64,000 nt of DNA, from positions 377,001 to 441,000 of the forward strand of contig CAJNDS010002101.1 in assembly GCA_905221605.1 (NCBI GenBank), written 5' to 3'. The notes beneath the pieces were generated by a model. It was not told the origin of the DNA and searched no databases. It worked only from the letters and a program-made list of their open reading frames with translations. The stretch comes from Symbiodinium natans (lineage: Eukaryota > Sar > Dinophyceae > Suessiales > Symbiodiniaceae). A program made the position numbers and the translations under genes. How positions within the stretch are numbered: position 1 is the first letter of the stretch; the number at the start of each line of letters is the position of its first letter. Below, piece after piece: positions 9,630 through 20,028 of the stretch.

Positions 9630-9780
9630 TAGTTTACACGGTCCCTTAATATGGGCCCTTAAAAGGGGACACCTGATGCACCCCTTGCATACCCTCTACC
9701 GCCCATACATCAGAAGCCTTTTAAGAAGGTAAGGGGCCAGATTTTCAGGGACCATGTAACTACCCTTAGACTAACTATGG
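9630..9780. mobile_element. TIR element, family G
   Basis: The left end is ACGGTCCCTTAATATGGGCCC and the right end GGGACCATGTAACTACCCTTA. Copies lie at 20.23, 22.23, 28.64, 32.99, 33.97 and 62.70 kb. Confidence 0.55.
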
Positions 9781-9844
9781 GGTTTGGGACGTGGGATTTA
9801 GGGCAGGGCTTTAGGTGTTAGGCTAGCCGTTCAAACTGTAACAC

Positions 9845-9861
9845 CTGACACAATTTCTTGA
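9845..9861 (-). CDS. Tiny exon
   Basis: GQEIVS across the junctions, with donor GT (gtgtta), phase 2 to 1. Tentative. Confidence 0.25.
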
Positions 9862-9943
9862 CTACGTTGCCATACTATGAGAAAACTGGGACCCCAAACC
9901 CTAAACCCAAAAAGCCTAAACCCTAAACCCTGAAAGCGTCAAC

Positions 9944-10031
9944 CCAACACCCCCGAAGAGTACTGTATTGTACCCTCTTTCATGGCCGGTGCCGGTGTAC
10001 TGAAGCTGAGCCCCACACCGCCACCAACCCC
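9944..10031 (-). CDS. Exon, unknown protein
   Basis: It reads GWWRCGAQLQYTGTGHERGY and then NTVLFGGV. Phase 1 to 2, agreeing with the polyalanine exon upstream. The acceptor is CTTTCAG. Confidence 0.55.
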
Positions 10032-10066
10032 CTGAAAGCCTAAACCCCACCCCCCCCCCCCCCCAC

Positions 10067-10104
10067 AAGCCCTTTCCCGAAACCTTGCTGCAGCAGCAGC
10101 AGAC

Positions 10105-10200
<96 letters not shown>

Positions 10201-10207
10201 CCGCACA
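10067..10207 (-). CDS. Polyalanine exon encoded by (CTG)n
   Basis: In the phase set by the neighbours (1 to 1) it reads VCG, about 30 Ala, S, 5 Ala, then RFRERA at a GT donor beside a poly-G run. On the plus strand it is a (CAG)n array of about 120 bp, so other frames would give Leu or Cys. Only this frame fits the flanking exons. Confidence 0.55.
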
Positions 10208-10224
10208 CTGAGTAACCGGGTTAC

Positions 10225-10483
10225 CCTAAGTCCTAAACCCCAAACCTTAAACCCCAAACCCTAAACCCGAAACCCCAAACCCCAAACCCTAAACCCCAAA
10301 CCCTAAACCCCAAACCCTAAGCCCTAAACCCTAAACCCCAAACCCCAAACCCTAAACCCCAAACCCCAAACCCTAAACCCCAAACCCTAAACCCCAAACC
10401 CTAAACCCCAAACCCCAAACCCTAAACCCCAAACCCTAAGCCCTAAACCCTAAACCCCAAACCCTAAACCCCAAACCCTAAAC
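10225..10483. repeat. Mixed CCCTAAA / CCCCAAA array
   Basis: About 260 bp of alternating AAACCCT and AAACCCC units with a higher-order pattern. Confidence 0.9.
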
Positions 10484-10531
10484 CTTGGGAGCCCGGCCCT
10501 TCCCCGGAGCCAGTGGGGATGTCGGCCTCCG
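10484..10531 (-). CDS. Exon, unknown protein
   Basis: It reads EADIPTGSGEGPGSQ. Phase 1 to 1, leading into the polyalanine exon. The acceptor is ACCCCAG and the donor AAG/gtttag. Confidence 0.55.
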
Positions 10532-10534
10532 CTG

Positions 10535-10624
10535 GGGTTTAGGGTTTAGGGTTTAGGGTTTAGGGTTTAGGGTTTAGGGTTTAGGGTTTAGGGTTTAGGG
10601 TTTAGGGTTTAGGGTTTAGGGTTA
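10535..10624. repeat. Interstitial TTTAGGG array
   Basis: About 13 consecutive units immediately right of the exon at 10484-10531. Confidence 0.95.
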
Positions 10625-11239
10625 GGGATTGATTACAGTAGGGTTTAGGGTTTAGGGTTTAGGGATTGATTAGGGTTTGGCGTTTGGGGTTTGGGGTTTA
10701 GGGTTTAGGATGGCGGTGGAAAGTTTTGTCCTCAAGGCTGCAACCTATTGGGGCGCCTAAACATACTCCTAGTATGGGCCCCTGCATGTGTGTCCCTTAC
10801 CTCGACCCTAAGCCCTAAGCCCTAAGCCCCAAACCCTAAACCCTAAACCCTAAGCCCTAAACCCGAAGCCCTAAGGCCCGCTACGAATCCTACAAACGCC
10901 CAACCGAAAGCCCTAAGCTTGGGAGCCGAGGGGTCTTGGGCTTAAGGTTTTAGGAGTTTAGGGTTTAGGGTTTAGGGTTTAGGGTTTAGGGTTTAGGGTT
11001 TAGGAGTTTAGGGTCTAGGGTTTGTAAAGCAAGGCAAATCAGAAGGCAGTTGTCGAAAACAAAACTGGACTCTCAACCCGAAAATGCCCAAGGCCCCACC
11101 CCGAACCCCCTCAGCTGAAGAAGACGAAGCGTCAAACCCTAAACCCTAAACCCTAAACCCTAAACCCAAATTTTTAATCCCTGAGCCCTGAGCCCTGCAC
11201 CCTACCCTGCACCCTGAACCCTGAACCCCCGAACTAAAC

Positions 11240-11313
11240 TGCAGCTCTGCAGCATATGCCCGGAAGATGGTGTGGAATACAGGGCTTGTCTCCGCCACGA
11301 AGCGGAGCACCTG
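11240..11313 (-). CDS. Exon, amphipathic helix-like
   Basis: It reads QVLRFVAETSPVFHTIFRAY and then AAEL. Phase 0 to 2, with acceptor ATCTCAG and donor CA/gtttag. Confidence 0.65.
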
Positions 11314-11317
11314 CTGA

Positions 11318-11398
11318 GATCCTAAAAGTAGCTACCCAAGAATAACCCAATAGCAGAAAAGGCTACTATTGGGGGGGTTCTACTTTTGGATCCTCCAA
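11318..11398. mobile_element. TIR element, family K
   Basis: The inverted ends are GATCCTAAAAGTAGCTACCC and TTCTACTTTTGGATC. The copy at 13.63 kb carries another element inside it. Confidence 0.6.
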
Positions 11399-11604
11399 GG
11401 GGTCTGGGTAGGCGTGGGTCGAGTACCTAACATGAACACAGCCTACAGAACTGGCCACCAATGGTCAATCTCCCCCAAACCCTAATGGTTTAGGGTTTGG
11501 GGTTTAGGTTGAGCCTAAACCCTAAACCCTTGAACACGGTTTAGGGTTTAGGGTTTAGGGTTTCGGGTTTAGGGTTTAGGGCCCCTAAACCTTAAAGCTC
11601 AAAC

Positions 11605-11648
11605 AGGGCTTTGGGGCCACGAGGCTAAGTTGTGGAGCCGATTGAGGG
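11605..11648 (-). CDS. Exon, unknown protein
   Basis: It reads ALNRLHNLASWPQSP across the junction. Phase 1 to 0, following 11829-11890. The donor is CCT/gtttga. Confidence 0.55.
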
Positions 11649-11828
11649 CTTGCAGAGGGCTTTGGGGCTTGGAGTTTAGGTTTTAGGGTTCCGTCCTCCA
11701 TGTAAAATAAACCCTAAACCCTAAACCATAAAGCCTAGTGAAACAACAGGCATTGCTATGCTCGCAGAGCCTCGGGTTTAGGGTTTAGGGCTAGGGTTTA
11801 GGGTTTAGGGTTTAGGGTTTGGGGTCAC

Positions 11829-11890
11829 CTTTAAAGGCCTCCGGCTCAAGAAGCTGGCCCAGTAGGAGCTCGCCCTTCATCAGCGCAAAC
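11829..11890 (-). CDS. Exon, Leu-rich
   Basis: It reads FALMKGELLLGQLLEPEAFK, phase 2 to 1. The acceptor is ATGGCCCAG and the donor AAAG/gtgacc. Confidence 0.65.
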
Positions 11891-12401
11891 CTGGGCCATG
11901 AGGCTTGCGGGCGCGAGCACCGGTAGCCCTCAAGCCTAACTGAGGGGTTTAGGGTTTAGGGTGTATAGGGTATAGGGTTTAGGGTTTAGGGTTAGGGTTT
12001 AGGGTTTAGGGTTGAAGGCCTAAGCTGTAGGGGTTAGGGTATGATCTAAATGGTTTTGGGTGAAACGAGCGCAGTTCAGATCAGGGTTTTGGGGTTTATG
12101 AGAATTTCATTTAGGGTGCTTGCTCAGAGGTAGGAAGGTTTAGGGTTCCAGGGGTCTTAGACGGGTCTTCAACGAACTCTGGGGATCGCTTTCATGGTTG
12201 TTGGGTCTGGGGGGTAGGTGTCAGGAAGACCCTAAGCTCGAAACCCTCAACCCTGAACCCTGAACCCTAAACCCTAAACCTAGACCCTAAACCGTAAACC
12301 CTAAACCCTGAACCCTGAACCCTAAACCCTAAACCCTAAACCCTAAACCCTAAACCCTAAACCCTAAACCCTAAACTTAACTCATGAGAAGTGTAAGCTA
12401 C

Positions 12402-12428
12402 GCGAGCGATCCCTGTTTTACTTGCCGG
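12402..12428 (-). CDS. Short exon
   Basis: It reads PASKTGIAR, phase 0 to 0. The donor is GT (gtagct). Confidence 0.4.
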
Positions 12429-12708
12429 CTGCTCTTATGGACCTGGAGGAAGCGTGCCCTTGGAGCATTCGGGTTTAGGGTTTATAGGGTTGGGGTCGAG
12501 GGGCACCTGCCCTAAACCCTAAACCCTAAACCCTAAACCCTAAACCCTAAACCCGAGTTCTCACGTAAAGTGTATGTAAGGCTTAGGGGTTAGAGGGTTT
12601 GGGGCTTAGGGGACTCGAGCTTCGAGGGGTTGATGGGTTTAGGGCTTTGACGCGGCTGTAGCTCAAGAGCCAAGAATAAGTCTAGGACTACCCCCACAAC
12701 TCTAGTGC

Positions 12709-12777
12709 CCAGATCCTTCCAAAAAAAAATAACTAAGGAATATACCCTAACTCGTGAGTAATGATCATTCGTATCAC
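12709..12777. mobile_element. Half of a family B element
   Basis: Only the left end (CCCAGATCCTTCCAAAA...) and half of the core are present. The copy stops exactly at the donor of the exon at 12778-12846. Confidence 0.6.
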
Positions 12778-12846
12778 CGGAGTCCTTATCCGAGGCCCTT
12801 GCGTTTGGGCGCACAGCTCGGTCCCTCCCTCCTTCTTCTCCAGCGC
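12778..12846 (-). CDS. Exon, unknown protein
   Basis: It reads ALEKKEGGTELCAQTQGPRI and then RTP, 23 codons, phase 0 to 0. The donor CCG/gtgata is supplied by the adjoining element half. Confidence 0.6.
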
Positions 12847-13180
12847 CTCGGAACAGGGTGTAGGGTTTAGGGTTTAGGGTTTAGGGTGTAGGGCTTAGGG
12901 TTTAGGGTTTAGGGCCAGTTTAGGGTTTCGGGTTTAGGGTTTAGGCTTTCGGGACCTTGAGGTTAAGGGATCTAGGGTGTTAGGGCCAAGCGGGTTAGCG
13001 GGCTTAAGGTGTAGGGTTTTAGGGAATATAGGGGACGGAGTTTTTACAGAGCCGTTTGGGGTTGGGGGATTCCCTCATGGTAACAAACGAATAGGACATG
13101 TCAAAACGGTTACCCCCCAGTTCTGCTAAGGGAGTCTTGGCTTTAGGGTTCAGGCTGTAAAGTATCCAGGAACCACTCAC

Positions 13181-13322
13181 CTATACCCAAGAGTAACCTA
13201 GGAATAAAAAGGGTGCCCTTCTTGGTTGAGAGGGGACGTAAGCCCTAAAGAAGCGGGAATACGGGCCTACTTTGGCTCCTAAATCCGAACATAAGGGAAT
13301 AATAAGGGTCCACTGACCTAGC
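13181..13322. mobile_element. TIR element, family D
   Basis: It has CCAAGAGTAACCTAGGAATA and GGGTGCCCTT near the left end and GGGTCCACTGACCTAG at the right end. Copies lie at 19.12, 31.08, 34.80, 37.61, 40.55 and 59.98 kb. Confidence 0.6.
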
Positions 13323-13633
13323 CAGGGAAGGGTTTGCGCGGTTTACAGATTTACCTACGAAGCCAATACACACGCATGCGCAGTAAACCTAAGTAGGCGT
13401 TGTGGGAGCGGTTCCATCAGCCTGGCCTTAAAATCCCAGTTTCGGGTTCAGGGCTGAAAGGTTTCAGGTTCAGGGCTTAGGGTTTAGGGAGTGTGATGTG
13501 TGCCTTTGGTTGCGTTGGCGGGGGCCTGCAAGTGAACGGAATGCTTCGGAGTCCATCGTTTGCGTGCAAGATTTAACCCAGCCGCTAAGAACAACTAACT
13601 GGGGTAAGGCCACTCGTATTTCCGGACCCCTCG

Positions 13634-13832
13634 GAGGATCCAAAAAGTAGATCCCTTGAAGGGTTCCGAAGAATGACCCAATGGTAGTATAGGGTACTAC
13701 TCCCTAACTAAGGGTCCATGTACCTAATTATTATATACTTGGGCCTTAAAGTACCTCCTATACAGGGACCCAAGTATATAATGATGAGGTACATGGACCC
13801 TTAGGGACTTGGGAGTTCTACTTTTTGGGTTT
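13634..13832. mobile_element. Family K element carrying a nested family F element
   Basis: The outer ends are GATCCAAAAAGTAGATCCC and GTTCTACTTTTTGG. Inside, at about 13708-13803, lies a complete family F palindrome, AAGGGTCCATGTACC ... GGTACATGGACCCTT. Confidence 0.65.
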
Positions 13833-13849
13833 TTTTTTTCCAGGGGTCT

Positions 13850-13910
13850 GGGTTCTCAAGCCAAGTCGAAGGGGTCATCCGGCGGATTGCCAGATTCGTC
13901 TGGTGATCGG
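13850..13910 (-). CDS. Exon, unknown protein
   Basis: It reads ADHQTNLAIRRMTPSTWLEN, entering in phase 1 as the exon at 14304-14343 predicts. The acceptor is CGGCAG. The donor is uncertain. Confidence 0.55.
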
Positions 13911-14303
13911 CTGCCGTTGTACCCGCGGAGGTATGTCTACCAAAAGCACCCTAGGCCCCTAACCCCGAACCCCAAAACCCTAAACCCTAAACCCTAAACC
14001 CCAAAACCTAAATGGATCCCCCACACCGGCACCCTGATCCCCAAGTTCAATTGCCTCTGTTTAGGGTTTAGGGTTTAGGGTTTAGGGTTTAGGGTTTAGG
14101 GTTTAGGGTAACCCCAAATCTCGAAGATTTGTTTCATGGGCTCTTAATGTGGTCCCATACCTTCTAGAAAGGGTTCTGAAGCATGTGCCCTTGGGTTGGG
14201 TAGGGTTTTTTCAGGGTAGAGAAGGGGTCCCCTTTTGAAGGCCCAAAACCCCAAAGCCTAAACCCTAAACCCTAAGAAAATCCTCACCTCCGAAACCCGA
14301 TAC

Positions 14304-14343
14304 CCTGAGCGCGCAAGGCCGGGGCCCGCAACTCGTCGGCTAT
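14304..14343 (-). CDS. Exon, unknown protein
   Basis: It reads IADELRAPALRAQ, phase 0 to 1. The acceptor is GCACAG and the donor CAGG/gtatcg. Confidence 0.6.
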
Positions 14344-14457
14344 CTGTGCAGGAAAGGCTTCGCAAGGGTTTAGGGTTTAGGGTTTAGGGTTTAGGGTTTA
14401 GGGTGATTGGGGTGATTGGGGTCTATAGCTTTTAGGTCTGAACCCTAAACCCTAAAC

Positions 14458-14520
14458 CCCAGAGGAGTTCAGGGGAGGCATCGGGCCAAGGGTACTGAAG
14501 GCCGATACAGCTCCCATGCT
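14458..14520 (-). CDS. Exon, unknown protein
   Basis: It reads SMGAVSAFSTLGPMPPLNSS, 21 codons, phase 0 to 0. The donor is GGG/gtttag. Confidence 0.6.
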
Positions 14521-15152
14521 CTAGAGGACGGCCCTCAAGACCCTCTGGAAGAATGCTCCTAAAACACATCCTCTAAAATGTCCCAAGGGGCTAGGGCCTA
14601 CGTGGTACTTCGGGTTTTACGGGGTTTTGGTGGCTTTCTGGCTTCGGCCGCCTTGGGGCGTGTCGCGGTACAGCCTCTTATGCAACCCACGGGCCCATAC
14701 TTCGGAACCACCCAGAAAAACCCTAAACCCTAAACCCTAAACCCGAAACCCGAAACCCTAAACCCTTTCAAGGAGGTACCCCTGAAAAACCTAATAGGGT
14801 TTAGGGCTGAGGGCTGTTGAGTCGCGGATTGCTGAGGGGTTCGGGGGGTCAGGGGTTGAAGACCTAGAAGTGGCCTCGGGAAACACAGGGGGACGTCTCA
14901 GGGTTTAGGGTTTAGGGTTTAGGGTTTAGGGGCGAGGGCTGAGGGTTGCGACGCAGCCCCTGTTACTGTGAACAGCGACCAAAGGGGCACGACCAACGAT
15001 TATGCTTGAGGGTCTGGGGCTTCTGGGAACCCAAAACCCTAAACCCCAAACCCTAAACCCGAAACCCTAAACCCCAAACCCTAAACCCTAAGCCCTAAAC
15101 CCCAAACCCTACACCCCAAACCCCAAACCCTAACAGGGTCAGATCAAGGCAC

Positions 15153-15178
15153 CTGGCTCGGGGCGCCTGCTGTATAAC
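15153..15178 (-). CDS. Short exon
   Basis: It reads VIQQAPRA with donor GT (gtgcct). A neighbouring island at about 15243-15284 reads QSNRVAQIERTASTE and may be another exon. Confidence 0.35.
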
Positions 15179-15399
15179 CTGGGCGGAGGGTTCAGGGTTT
15201 AGGGTTTAGGGTTTAGGGCTTCGGGCTTCTGTGAAGACTCTGTGCTTGCGGTCCTTTCAATTTGGGCCACGCGGTTGGATTGCGCTACACCCTAACCCCA
15301 CAAACCCTTAAGCCCGAAACCCTTACACCCTAAACCCTTTAGAGGCCCCGACCCAAAAGTCTGAAGGCAGGATGTCTTGTTGCAGGCGTCCATCACTAG

Positions 15400-16655
15400 G
15401 TTGGTCCTTTAAACCCTCGGCGACATATCTTTGAGACTGAACCCTAAACCCGAAACCCCAAATATCATCGGAAAATCGAGAATGTCCCAATAAGGGCCTG
15501 CCTTGATACTATAGTGCCCTTTGAAAGGCTTAGGGTTGGGGATAAGGGTTGAGGGTTTGAAGATTTCAAGGCATAAGCGGCATAAGGGCTTCAGGGTTTG
15601 CAGGGTTTACATCGGGTTTACGAAAATGAGGGAGCCCTTATATAGACCCCCAAAAATGGCAGGATTCCCTTGCAGTAAGGGCCCTAATAAGGTACCCCTG
15701 ATTTCAGAAACCCCCCATATACGGTGAGGGGGATCTGGCACCATCATTGGGGCGTAGGGGTTCATGGTTTCGGGCCGAAGTGTTGAAGGGCTTGAGGGCT
15801 TAGGGTACCCGATCCACGAAACCCGGAACTACTATTTCAATACGAACCCCCAAAAAAGGACCTAGGGTTTAGCGCTACTATTGGCTTCCGAACCCCCCCC
15901 CCCCCCCCCCGAAAAGTACAAATGTTCTTCGTCATAAGGACAATACATAGGCATGACAGCCCTGTATATTTTGGGGGTTGTTCTACAGCAAGTAGTAGTG
16001 CACCCTAAGGGCCAGGCGAAAGACCCTCCCCCCCCCCCCCACCCGGCAGAAGAAAGCACGTCAGCCTCTACACCCGGCGCTCGGGGGCTTAGGGTTCAGG
16101 TTTCATTCCCTAACATTCCCTAGGTACCTACCCCACTCGAACCCTCCCCCCTGCCTTACCCTAAACCCAAAACCCCAAACCCCCCTGCAACCCTCCCCCA
16201 GACCCCAAGACCCGAGGTCTCCATGCCTTTGAACCCTCAAGCCCCTAAACTTCCTTCCTGAAACCTTCAAACACCCACTTGGTAGCCCAGTAACGATGTT
16301 ACAATAAGGGCACCCTTTTTGGGGTTGGTTTTCTTTACCAGGGAACCCAGAACCAAAAAAAGGGTAAAGGGTGCCACTGGGCTACCAGTCCTAAGATCCT
16401 AAATGGTACGCCCTATAAACCTTAAACCCGATGAAGCCTCAAATTTGAACCCTGGACCTCCAAACCCAAGCACCGTGAGTCTAAATCTTGAAAAATACGG
16501 ATTTAGGGAACCCTCTTATGCCCCTTGTATACGAAATACAATCTAAGGGCGATATAAGGGCCATACAAAGAAGGTACGGGACCATATTAAGGGACCACGC
16601 AGCTTCCCTAAACCCCAAACCCCAAACCCCAAACCCAAAAAACCCTAAACCCTAA
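15400..16655. other. Intron-like stretch with elements, no confident exon
   Basis: It contains poly-C runs at about 15894 and 16029, a family L inverted element at 16284-16388 (CCCAGTAACGATGTTAC ... CACTGGGCTACC) and scattered CCCTAAA variants. Confidence 0.5.
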
Positions 16656-16657
16656 AC

Positions 16658-16845
16658 CCTATCCCTAACTCCTTAGCAAGACTGGAGCGCACAGCATGCA
16701 GCTCCCGGGCTGCGTTTGCCTTTTTGAGTACGCTCACATGCGCGCTCTCGTTGCCCGTTTGGCCCGTTCGGGGCCTCAACGGCAAGGAATGACAGAGAAC
16801 GTACCATTTCTGGTTGAGGGAGGACCCTGGCACCTCGGCATTCAC
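16658..16845 (-). CDS. Long exon, unknown protein
   Basis: 62 codons: VNAEVPGSSLNQKWYVLCHS, then LPLRPRTGQTGNESAHVSVL and KKANAARELHAVRSSLAKEL. The acceptor is pyrimidine-rich (TTTCCTTTGAG) and the donor GG/gtttag. Phase 0 to 2. One of the best-supported exons, though no family was recognised. Confidence 0.7.
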
Positions 16846-17046
16846 CTCAAAGGAAATGATGGTAACCCTTAACCCTCCTACCCTAAGCCCTCTTACGTCG
16901 TGGGCGAGACCCTGCGACAAGCCTGGGTCCAGGGGTGTTCAGCATTGCGAAGAAAAATTCTCAAAATCACGACGTTGGGATGTTGTCCGGCTCCTGCAGT
17001 TTAGGGTATAAAGTGTAAAGTGCTGAATGCTCGGGGGAGTGTAAAC

Positions 17047-17187
17047 GGAATTTCGGGCGGAGCGGGCGTAGCCTGCTTCAACACCCAAGTATCCTTTTCC
17101 TAGCTCCCCTGCATGTGACACCACCAACGCGACAGGGGATTTCTCAGGGGTTGCTTGGGAGGTTTTGCTCGCTGTTGGATTGGACAC
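17047..17187 (-). CDS. Long exon, unknown protein
   Basis: 47 codons: VSNPTASKTSQATPEKSPVA, then LVVSHAGELGKGYLGVEAGY, ending ARSARNS at donor GT (gtttac). The upstream border is uncertain by about 15 bases. Confidence 0.6.
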
Positions 17188-17251
17188 GACATGTGGCTTG
17201 GGGCTTTATCAGCCCTCCCTTCCTGACATGCACGGCGTCAAGGCTGCTCAC

Positions 17252-17351
17252 GCTTGCTTTCAGTAGTGAGGAGCCCGCGAGAGGCGGCAACGAGCTTCGA
17301 AAATACCCGCGGCGCGGACTCCACGTCACGCCGGAACCTCAGGGGGCAGGA
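17252..17351 (-). CDS. Exon, unknown protein
   Basis: It reads SCPLRFRRDVESAPRVFSKL and then VAASRGLLTTESK. Phase 0 to 1, with donor GTGAGC. It follows 17396-17428 in phase. Confidence 0.6.
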
Positions 17352-17395
17352 CTCAGACTGGATTATAGGGTTTAGGGTTTAGGGTTTAGGGTTAC

Positions 17396-17428
17396 CAGAG
17401 AAACCGATGGTGAATATGGGATGGTTTC
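17396..17428 (-). CDS. Short exon
   Basis: It reads ETIPYSPSVSL, phase 0 to 0. The acceptor is TATTCAG and the donor CTG/gtaacc. Confidence 0.55.
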
Positions 17429-17445
17429 CTGAATACGAAAAGTAC

Positions 17446-17476
17446 GTTTGAGCTCCTGGAATTACAGACCCGGTTG
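17446..17476 (-). CDS. Short exon
   Basis: It reads NRVCNSRSSN, phase 2 to 0, agreeing on both sides. The donor is GT (gtactt). Confidence 0.5.
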
Positions 17477-17649
17477 CTTTAGGTCGTTTGGGCTTCCGGC
17501 TTTTGGGTATCAACTTGCTTCCCCCAGTCGCAAGGACAAAAACTGTGCAAATCCTTCAAGCCTAAGCCCTACTATAACCCTGAAATCCTAAACCCTAAAC
17601 CCTTACCCCTGAACCCTAAACCCTGAACCCTAAACCCTAAACCCTAAAC

Positions 17650-17716
17650 CCCGAACGAGTCCCAAGAGAGTTCGAACGCTCAAGAGAGTTCGAACGCCCA
17701 GATAATGAAGAAGCAA
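17650..17716 (-). CDS. Exon with duplicated RSNSL motif
   Basis: It reads VASSLSGRSNSLERSNSLGT and then RSG. Phase 1 to 2, following 18240-18396. The RSNSL repeat comes from a direct DNA duplication of AAGAGAGTTCGAACGC. Confidence 0.6.
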
Positions 17717-18239
17717 CTCAGAGCACCCTAAACCCTAAACCCTGGGGTTTAGGGTTTAGGGTTTAGGGTTTAGGGTTTGGGGTTTGGGGTTTAGGGCTTA
17801 GGGTTTAGACCCCACCCTAAGAAACACCCATCGAAAACTGAGTGGAGGTGCAGGCCGAACAGCCCTAATAGTCCAGAAACGGTTTAGGGAATTTGGGGCT
17901 TTAGAGGCTTAGGGTTTAGGGTTTAGGGCTTTAGAGGTTTAGGGTTTAGAACTGCGCTCTTGAATGAATATTTCTGGGTCCCTCATAGGTTTGCGCTTAG
18001 AGCTTAATGCGGAGGAACTTTAAGTAGGTTGGCCCCGAAAACGCTTTATTAAATCATATTCCTATAACTCACATCTCCCTAAACCTGAGACAGGAGAATC
18101 CCAGGTCCTACCTGGTCAAGATTGGACTCGAACAAGCCCTGGAGCCCCCTAAACCCTAAACACTAAACCCCAAACCCTTGACCCTAAACCCTAAACCCCA
18201 AACCCTAAACCCAAAATCTTTGAAGCTTGGTCTAGACAC

Positions 18240-18396
18240 CGGTTGAGAGTTCTGAGGTGGCGCTCGTGCAAACGGCGATCTGGCGGTGCAGGAAAGTTCC
18301 GGCCGTCCTTTGGTTCCGGGTCTTCGTGAGGCCGTAGCGGATCCAATTTGTCGAAGGAATGGGGTCCCAAAGCGCGTCAGGTACGTGGAAGTTGTC
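18240..18396 (-). CDS. Long exon, unknown protein
   Basis: 52 codons: DNFHVPDALWDPIPSTNWIR, YGLTKTRNQRTAGTFLHRQI, then AVCTSATSELST. The acceptor is GTGTAG and the donor ACCG/gtgtct. Phase 0 to 1. Strong coding character, no family recognised. Confidence 0.7.
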
Positions 18397-18501
18397 CTAC
18401 ACCAGACCCAAGTATCCTAGTGGGCCCCTACACTCCTCACTCCTCAAGCCTAAGCACTGTGGTGCTGCAAGTCTCTGAACCCTAAACCCTAAACCCCAAA
18501 C

Positions 18502-18540
18502 CGAAAGCCGCTTTCGCAGCATCTGGGTGTCCATGGAACC
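18502..18540 (-). CDS. Exon, unknown protein
   Basis: It reads GSMDTQMLRKRLS, 13 codons, phase 0 to 0. The acceptor is CTGCCAG and the donor TCG/gtttgg. Confidence 0.6.
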
Positions 18541-18989
18541 CTGGCAGAACCCGTAAGAGTTTCAATCAACCCAAAACCCGCATCCCGAACACGTTCCTAG
18601 ACAGGATCAACCCTAAACTCTAAACCCTATACCCTAAACCTTAAACCCTAAACCCTAAACCCTAACGGGCTGGCGCCAGCAAAACTCCCAAGCCCGTAAC
18701 AGCCCCAAAGCCCCAACAAAACTAGAGCTCGTGGTCTGTGGATGGTTCAGAAGCCCTAGACCCTAAACCCTAAACTCTAAAGCCTCAACCCTAAACCCGA
18801 AAACCTACACCAAACTGGCAGTGGCAGTGCTCCTCCTCCTTCCAGTGACGGGAATCCTTACTTCTCCACAAAGCCAAGGAGTTGAAAAAGGTTAAACTTT
18901 TTTAGAATTACCACTGAGAAAGCGAAAATACCCTAAACCCTAAACCCTAAACCCTAAACCTTATAAACCCTAAACCCTAAACCCTGAAC

Positions 18990-19064
18990 CTGCTGGGTGG
19001 GCAAGAATCCCAAGACGACCAGCTTTCCCGTGCGACGTGGTCTTCCACATCGGCGGTGCCTCGG
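18990..19064 (-). CDS. Exon, unknown protein
   Basis: It reads RGTADVEDHVARESWSSWDS and then CPPS. Phase 2 to 2, with donor CAG/gttcag. Confidence 0.5.
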
Positions 19065-19430
19065 CTTGACAAAAGGGGTTTAGGGTTTAGGGTTTAGGGT
19101 TTAGAGTTTAGGGTTTAGGGCTAGACCCAAGAGTAACCTAGGAATACACAGAAGGTACTGCTTCAAGGGACCAAGAAGGAAACCGAAACTTAAAAAAAGG
19201 AATAAGGGTCTACTCTGACCCTACTCTGCGTCCTAGGGTTTAAAACTCCCCCAAACGCCCAAACTGAGCTAGTGGGGTCTTCTTGAGGCAGGGTTTGCCA
19301 TACCCCGAACCCTCAACCCTAAACAGACCTAAACCCTAAACTCTAAACCCTGCACCCTACTTAAACCCCTAAACTCTAAACGCTAAACCCTGAACCCTAA
19401 ATGCACCAACCTAGGCCCTAAGCCCCAAAC

Positions 19431-19459
19431 GCGCGACGCAGAGATGGTCGAAGGCTGAG
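19431..19459 (-). CDS. Short exon
   Basis: It reads LSLRPSLRR. The acceptor is CTCAG and the donor GT (gtttgg). Confidence 0.35.
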
Positions 19460-19962
19460 CTGAGGAATGAAGGGCATTCGAGACTCTTGGGGCTCGTTCT
19501 AGCCCTAAACCCTAAACCCTGAACCCTGCACCCTAAACCCTACAGTATGATGTCTCTCCATACGGCGCAAAGAGGCTTCATGGGGCTTTTTCAGGGTTTA
19601 GGTTTAGGGCTTACAAAGGGGCACTGCGAAATATACTCAAGGCCTTCAGGGGTTCGGTTTCAAGGGACGCTACATCGGACCTCTAAGGGGCTATAAGGGC
19701 CCGGCTTTAGGGTTTAGGGTGTCAAGGTTTAGGGTTTAGGGGGTTTAGGGCTGTAGTAAAGATCCCCTAAGAAAAAAAAGGGGCATAATAGGAGTAGATC
19801 AAGAAAACCGAACCCTCAACCCTAAACCCAAACCCGAAACCCCACCGGCCTTGTAGTCAAGATATATGCAGCCGAATGGGGTGTTGCTATCAAGAAGTTC
19901 CGTCCATTTTTAGTACCTCTAAGAGTTGAATGTTACATGACCGACCCTTCCACCCCCCAGAC

Positions 19963-20028
19963 ATGCGACCAGGGCCACTTGCACCCACGGATGCCCAGGT
20001 CGCCTCCTTGCGCTGGAACAGCTTCCTG
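19963..20028 (-). CDS. Exon, unknown protein
   Basis: It reads QEAVPAQGGDLGIRGCKWPW and then SH, 22 codons, phase 0 to 0. The donor is CAT/gtctgg. Confidence 0.6.
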
